DNA from: Deltaproteobacteria bacterium | Lineage (GTDB): Bacteria > Myxococcota_A > UBA796 > UBA2385 | NCBI GenBank assembly: GCA_947462115.1 | Contig: CANHON010000129.1 | Location: 1 to 11,088 of the forward strand | Length of the DNA stretch: 11,088 nucleotides | Direction: 5' to 3' | In this document: piece after piece, positions 8,526-11,088 of the stretch | How positions within the stretch are numbered: position 1 is the first letter of the stretch | Layout of the letters: each line of letters begins with the position of its first letter | Position numbers and translations under genes: made by a program | Notes under the pieces: model-generated | Database searches by the model: none | What the model was told of the DNA's origin: nothing | What the model saw: only the letters and a program-made list of their open reading frames with translations

Positions 8526-8641
8526 GCCCCGGCCCTCCGCCAGCAGCCGCTCGCCGAGGGCGAACCACTCCGCCCCGCTCAGGGCCGCCTCGTCGGCGGA
8601 GCGGAGGGGACATGGGGCCAGCGGGCGGGCCGCGGCGGGGC
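8526..8641 (-). other. In-frame upstream remnant of the SGNH gene without a start codon
   Basis: Between the stop of the membrane protein gene (8642) and the ATG at 8525, the SGNH frame stays open and has no ATG, GTG or TTG. Its translation, including APCPLRSADEAALSG and AEWFALGERLLAEGR, reads like the helical linker found before this region in longer SGNH/TPR proteins. Nearly all third codon positions are G or C. This suggests that the coding sequence once extended upstream and was cut off near 8640. A downstream start at 8525 may be a rescue or an annotation artefact. Confidence 0.4.
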
Positions 8642-9091
8642 TCAGCGCACCGGCAGGTCGAGCAGCCCGAGGAGCTGGGTCAGCCAGGCTTGGTAGGGCT
8701 CGGTCATGAGCAGCACGACCTGCACCGCGAAGCTGATCACGCAGAGGGTGAGCATCCGCCCCGACCAGAGGCGCGCGCGCTGAAAGGCGCCGGCGTCCTC
8801 ATCGCTGTAGAGGCCGTCCTCCACCCGCACCAGCTCGGCGTCGGACAACAGGTAAGCCCAGAGCGTGAGAATACCCCCCGGCACGCCAATCCCGCAAGGG
8901 ATGCCAAGCAGGTTGAAGGGCAAGGCGAGGCCCAGCAGCAGGCGGATCCGCAGCAGCGAGGGCCCGGCCTCCCGGGCCGGCGCGGCGGGCTCGCCCGAAA
9001 ACAAAGCCTCCACCTTCAAGACGGAGGCCTCCGAAAGAGGGCCCAGGGGCTCGGCGGGGCGCGCGGCGCTCGGCTCGCCCTCGGCGCTCAC
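8642..9091 (-). CDS. Small integral membrane protein translationally coupled to plsB
   Basis: This encodes a 149-residue protein of unknown family. An acidic, Ala/Pro-rich cytoplasmic-looking N-terminus (1-45) is followed by RIRLLLGLALPFNLLGIPCGIGVPGG (48-73, split by glycines and prolines) and a second hydrophobic piece ILTLWAYLL (74-82), together one helix or a hairpin. A charged loop with ELVRVEDGLYSDEDAGAFQRARLW (86-109) precedes another membrane helix (about 112-129) and a short amphipathic end. The start is GTG at 9091, which overlaps the plsB stop as GTGA, the arrangement typical of translational coupling. This overlap and the membrane location suggest a job connected with phospholipid synthesis or with PlsB itself, but no motif proves it. 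The gene ends close to the SGNH fragment on the same strand. Coding status is well supported by the membrane segments and the overlap. Confidence 0.8.
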   Translation of the reverse strand: MSAEGEPSAARPAEPLGPLSEASVLKVEALFSGEPAAPAREAGPSLLRIRLLLGLALPFNLLGIPCGIGVPGGILTLWAYLLSDAELVRVEDGLYSDEDAGAFQRARLWSGRMLTLCVISFAVQVVLLMTEPYQAWLTQLLGLLDLPVR

Positions 9092-11088
9092 GGCAGCAGG
9101 CCGCGGAGCAGCCGAACGGTGGCCCCAGCGGCGGCGTCATCCATCTGAAGACCGCCGCCGTCGCTGCGGACGTTGATCACGCCCTCTTCGACGAAGGCTG
9201 CCACGGCGTTCTGCAGGTTGGCCAAGGAGAGGGCCTCCGGCCGCCGCAGCTCGTCGAGGGAGACGCGCTGCTTGCCCCAGTCTTGGATCAGGCGCGGCAG
9301 CTCGCGCACCGTGCAGTCTTTGTCGCGCAGCGCCCGCGCGCCTTCGAGCACCAGCAGGTAGCTCTCGATGAAGTTGCGGGTGATCTCCGCGAGCTCGGCC
9401 ACCCGCCGCGGCTCCGACACCGTCAGCCGGGCCTCCGGGGCCTCGTGCACGCCGCCATAGGCGAGCAGGTCGCCGAGGGCCTCGCGCTCCAGCTCGTCGA
9501 GGCGCTGCTCGGGGTCCAGCGTGAACTCGTAGCGCAGCAGGAAGGTGAGCGTACGGAAGGTCTCGAAGACACCCCCGAGCTCGATGGCGGGCGCCTCGCG
9601 CTGGGCCCGCACGGCCGCGGCCAGCAAGCTCAGCGGGGCGAGCGCGTGGATCACGCTGTTTTTGTAGTACTCCAGGGTGATCCGACGCTCTGGCGCGACC
9701 GAGACGATGTCGCTGTCGCCGAGGCTGCGGGCGCTCCCGCCGTCGAGCACCCGGCTGACGATGCGCTCGCCCTCGAAGCGGCCCAGGGCCGAGGCGAAGC
9801 TGCGCGGCGCGAGCAGCGCCTCGTCGGCCCCGAGCGTACCGCGCCGCTGGAGCTGCCCCAGCAGGCGGGCGCAGCGCTCGCGGAGCTCGACCACCCGCAG
9901 GCTGCTGCGGCTCTGGGCGAGCAGGGCCAGGGCCACAAGGCCCGTGGGCAAAACGACGAGCTGGTGGCTGATCCGCACCATGAGGCGCTCGCCGGTGCGC
10001 TGCAGCACCTCTTTGCGCTGCCCCTTGCCGAGCTCGGCCCAGGGCGTGCCCAGCTCGCCGGTGACGCTGCGGGCGGCGATCGGCTCGCCCACCCGCAGGT
10101 AGACGCGACCGTAGCGCTTTTTGATGACCTGGCTGGCGGCGACCACCTGGCTGATGTCCTCGCCGCGCTTGGTCTCCCCGCCGAGCTCACGGGCGTAGGC
10201 GCCCTCCTCCGCGATCTGCTCGTAGCAGATCGCCATCGGCAAGAAGATGGCGTCGCGGTCCTCGCGCCCGCCGGAGGCCGCGTCCAAGATCATGCTCAGC
10301 ACGCCGTGCTTGGCCGGGAGCAGCTTGCCGGTGCGGCTGCGGCCGCCCTCCAGGTAGAACTCGATGGGGAAGCCGTCGCGGATGAGCTGGCGGAGGTAGC
10401 GTTCAAAAACAACCGGGAAGACCCGCTCGCCCTTGAAGCTCCGCTTGATGAAGAAGCCGCCCACCCGCCGAAGCACAGTGCCCAAGGGGAAGAAGGCGAG
10501 GTTGTCGCCGGCGCACACGTGGGGGATGAAGATGTCGTGCTGGTAACAAACCCAGGAGATCAGGATGTAGTCGAGGTGGGAGCGGTGGCAGGGCACGAGG
10601 ATCGGTGTGCCCTGGCGGAAGGCCGCCCGGATGCGCTCGGCGTCCTCGGGGCGCATGTCTACGCCGTTGAAAATACGGGTAAACAAGAAGCGACAGAAGT
10701 GATCCGCGAAGCGCACGAAGGGGTAGCTCATGCGGGCGGCGATCTTGTCGAGGGTGCGGTCCACCTCGGCGTAGACGCGGGCGGGCGTCCGGCCGGTCGC
10801 CGCCGCCTCCTCTTGGACCACCCGCCGAACCTCGGGGCTGCTCAACACGATGCGGCGCGTCCAGCGGTAGGGCCGGATGCGCGGACCGCGCAGCGTATGG
10901 GACTCCCGGTACAGGTAGCGGCGCAGGAGGATGCGGGCGGCCCGCGCTTGGCGGGAGACTGGGCCCTCGCCCACGCGGGCCGCGAGGGCCAAAAGGTCGA
11001 GGGGCACGCCAGCTTGAACGATGGCGGCGTCGCTGCGGGTGAGCACGGCCCAGAGCTTCTGCAGGGGCCCGGGCTCGTCCGCGGAGCC
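9088..11088 (-). CDS. plsB: Glycerol-3-phosphate 1-O-acyltransferase PlsB (5' end beyond the window)
   Basis: PlsB transfers a fatty acyl group from acyl-CoA or acyl-ACP to position 1 of glycerol-3-phosphate, the first step of phospholipid synthesis, at the inner membrane. All four acyltransferase blocks are visible: CHRSHLDY, the HX4D catalytic motif (nt 10570-10587); GGFFIKRSFKGER, substrate binding; FYLEGGRSRTGK, glycerol-phosphate binding (nt 10327-10359); and IFLPMAICYEQI (nt 10213-10248). This is followed by the PlsB-like GAYARELGGETKRGED stretch. Upstream, RGPRIRP, PEVRRVVQEEAAATGR and SYPFVRFADHFCRFLFTRIFNGV also match PlsB. The final 300 or so residues are helical, as in the family. 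A GTG at 11046 could be read as a start, but the frame stays open and protein-like (GPLQKLWAVLTRSD) to the window edge. E. coli PlsB is about 800 residues against at least 666 here, so the true start is probably outside. The stop overlaps the GTG of the next gene. Confidence 0.95.
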   Translation of the reverse strand, partial: GSADEPGPLQKLWAVLTRSDAAIVQAGVPLDLLALAARVGEGPVSRQARAARILLRRYLYRESHTLRGPRIRPYRWTRRIVLSSPEVRRVVQEEAAATGRTPARVYAEVDRTLDKIAARMSYPFVRFADHFCRFLFTRIFNGVDMRPEDAERIRAAFRQGTPILVPCHRSHLDYILISWVCYQHDIFIPHVCAGDNLAFFPLGTVLRRVGGFFIKRSFKGERVFPVVFERYLRQLIRDGFPIEFYLEGGRSRTGKLLPAKHGVLSMILDAASGGREDRDAIFLPMAICYEQIAEEGAYARELGGETKRGEDISQVVAASQVIKKRYGRVYLRVGEPIAARSVTGELGTPWAELGKGQRKEVLQRTGERLMVRISHQLVVLPTGLVALALLAQSRSSLRVVELRERCARLLGQLQRRGTLGADEALLAPRSFASALGRFEGERIVSRVLDGGSARSLGDSDIVSVAPERRITLEYYKNSVIHALAPLSLLAAAVRAQREAPAIELGGVFETFRTLTFLLRYEFTLDPEQRLDELEREALGDLLAYGGVHEAPEARLTVSEPRRVAELAEITRNFIESYLLVLEGARALRDKDCTVRELPRLIQDWGKQRVSLDELRRPEALSLANLQNAVAAFVEEGVINVRSDGGGLQMDDAAAGATVRLLRGLLP

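Noticed and set aside
8362..8613. Leftward ATG at 8613 in a shifted frame as the start of the SGNH gene through a frameshift
   Set aside because: Its product is Arg/Gly-rich and it would add at most about 30 residues to the SGNH frame, which would still lack the serine block. A frameshift would not restore the gene.
8642..9091. Search for the missing SGNH front half in other leftward frames under the membrane protein gene
   Set aside because: The part of that frame I read (8646-8741) gave no GDS or GxN block and only shadow-type sequence. The region is explained by a protein with real membrane helices.

Overview
The window is very GC-rich, densely coded DNA, with long open shadow frames opposite almost every gene. 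It carries a lipoprotein with a Gram-negative type lipobox, a PlsB-type glycerol-3-phosphate acyltransferase, and secreted Ala/Pro-rich TPR proteins. By inference this looks like the chromosome of a high-GC Gram-negative bacterium, possibly a myxobacterium or another former deltaproteobacterium. No rRNA, tRNA, CRISPR array, insertion sequence or phage gene was seen, so this is chromosomal backbone plus lineage-specific genes.

Layout. Positions 1-2269 are read leftward and hold a lipoprotein gene followed by the first half of a hydantoinase/5-oxoprolinase gene cut by the window edge. A short divergent gap with an AT-rich island separates these from a rightward gene for a small protein with one N-terminal membrane anchor (2435-2905). 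Next comes a leftward pair, enolase (eno, 5393-4119) followed by a histidinol-phosphate-aminotransferase-like protein (4040-2922). A divergent gap (5394-5559) holds an exact dyad-symmetric element that could be two back-to-back promoters. A rightward gene (5560-7869) encodes a secreted protein with two retropepsin-like domains and a TPR-rich C-terminal half. It converges on a leftward group: plsB (open at the right edge), a small two-helix membrane protein overlapping plsB by four bases, and the C-terminal part of an SGNH/GDSL hydrolase whose front half is missing.

How they fit together. Enolase and PlsB are central-metabolism enzymes with every expected motif in view. The genes beside them are odder. 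The aminotransferase-like protein downstream of eno has phenylalanine where the PLP-binding lysine should be, while its other cofactor residues are kept. The secreted TPR protein has lost the catalytic aspartate in both protease-like domains. The SGNH fragment keeps the Asp/His end of its triad but not the serine end. Three degraded or repurposed enzyme folds in about 6 kb is the most notable aspect of the window. Nothing in the sequence shows that they form one system.
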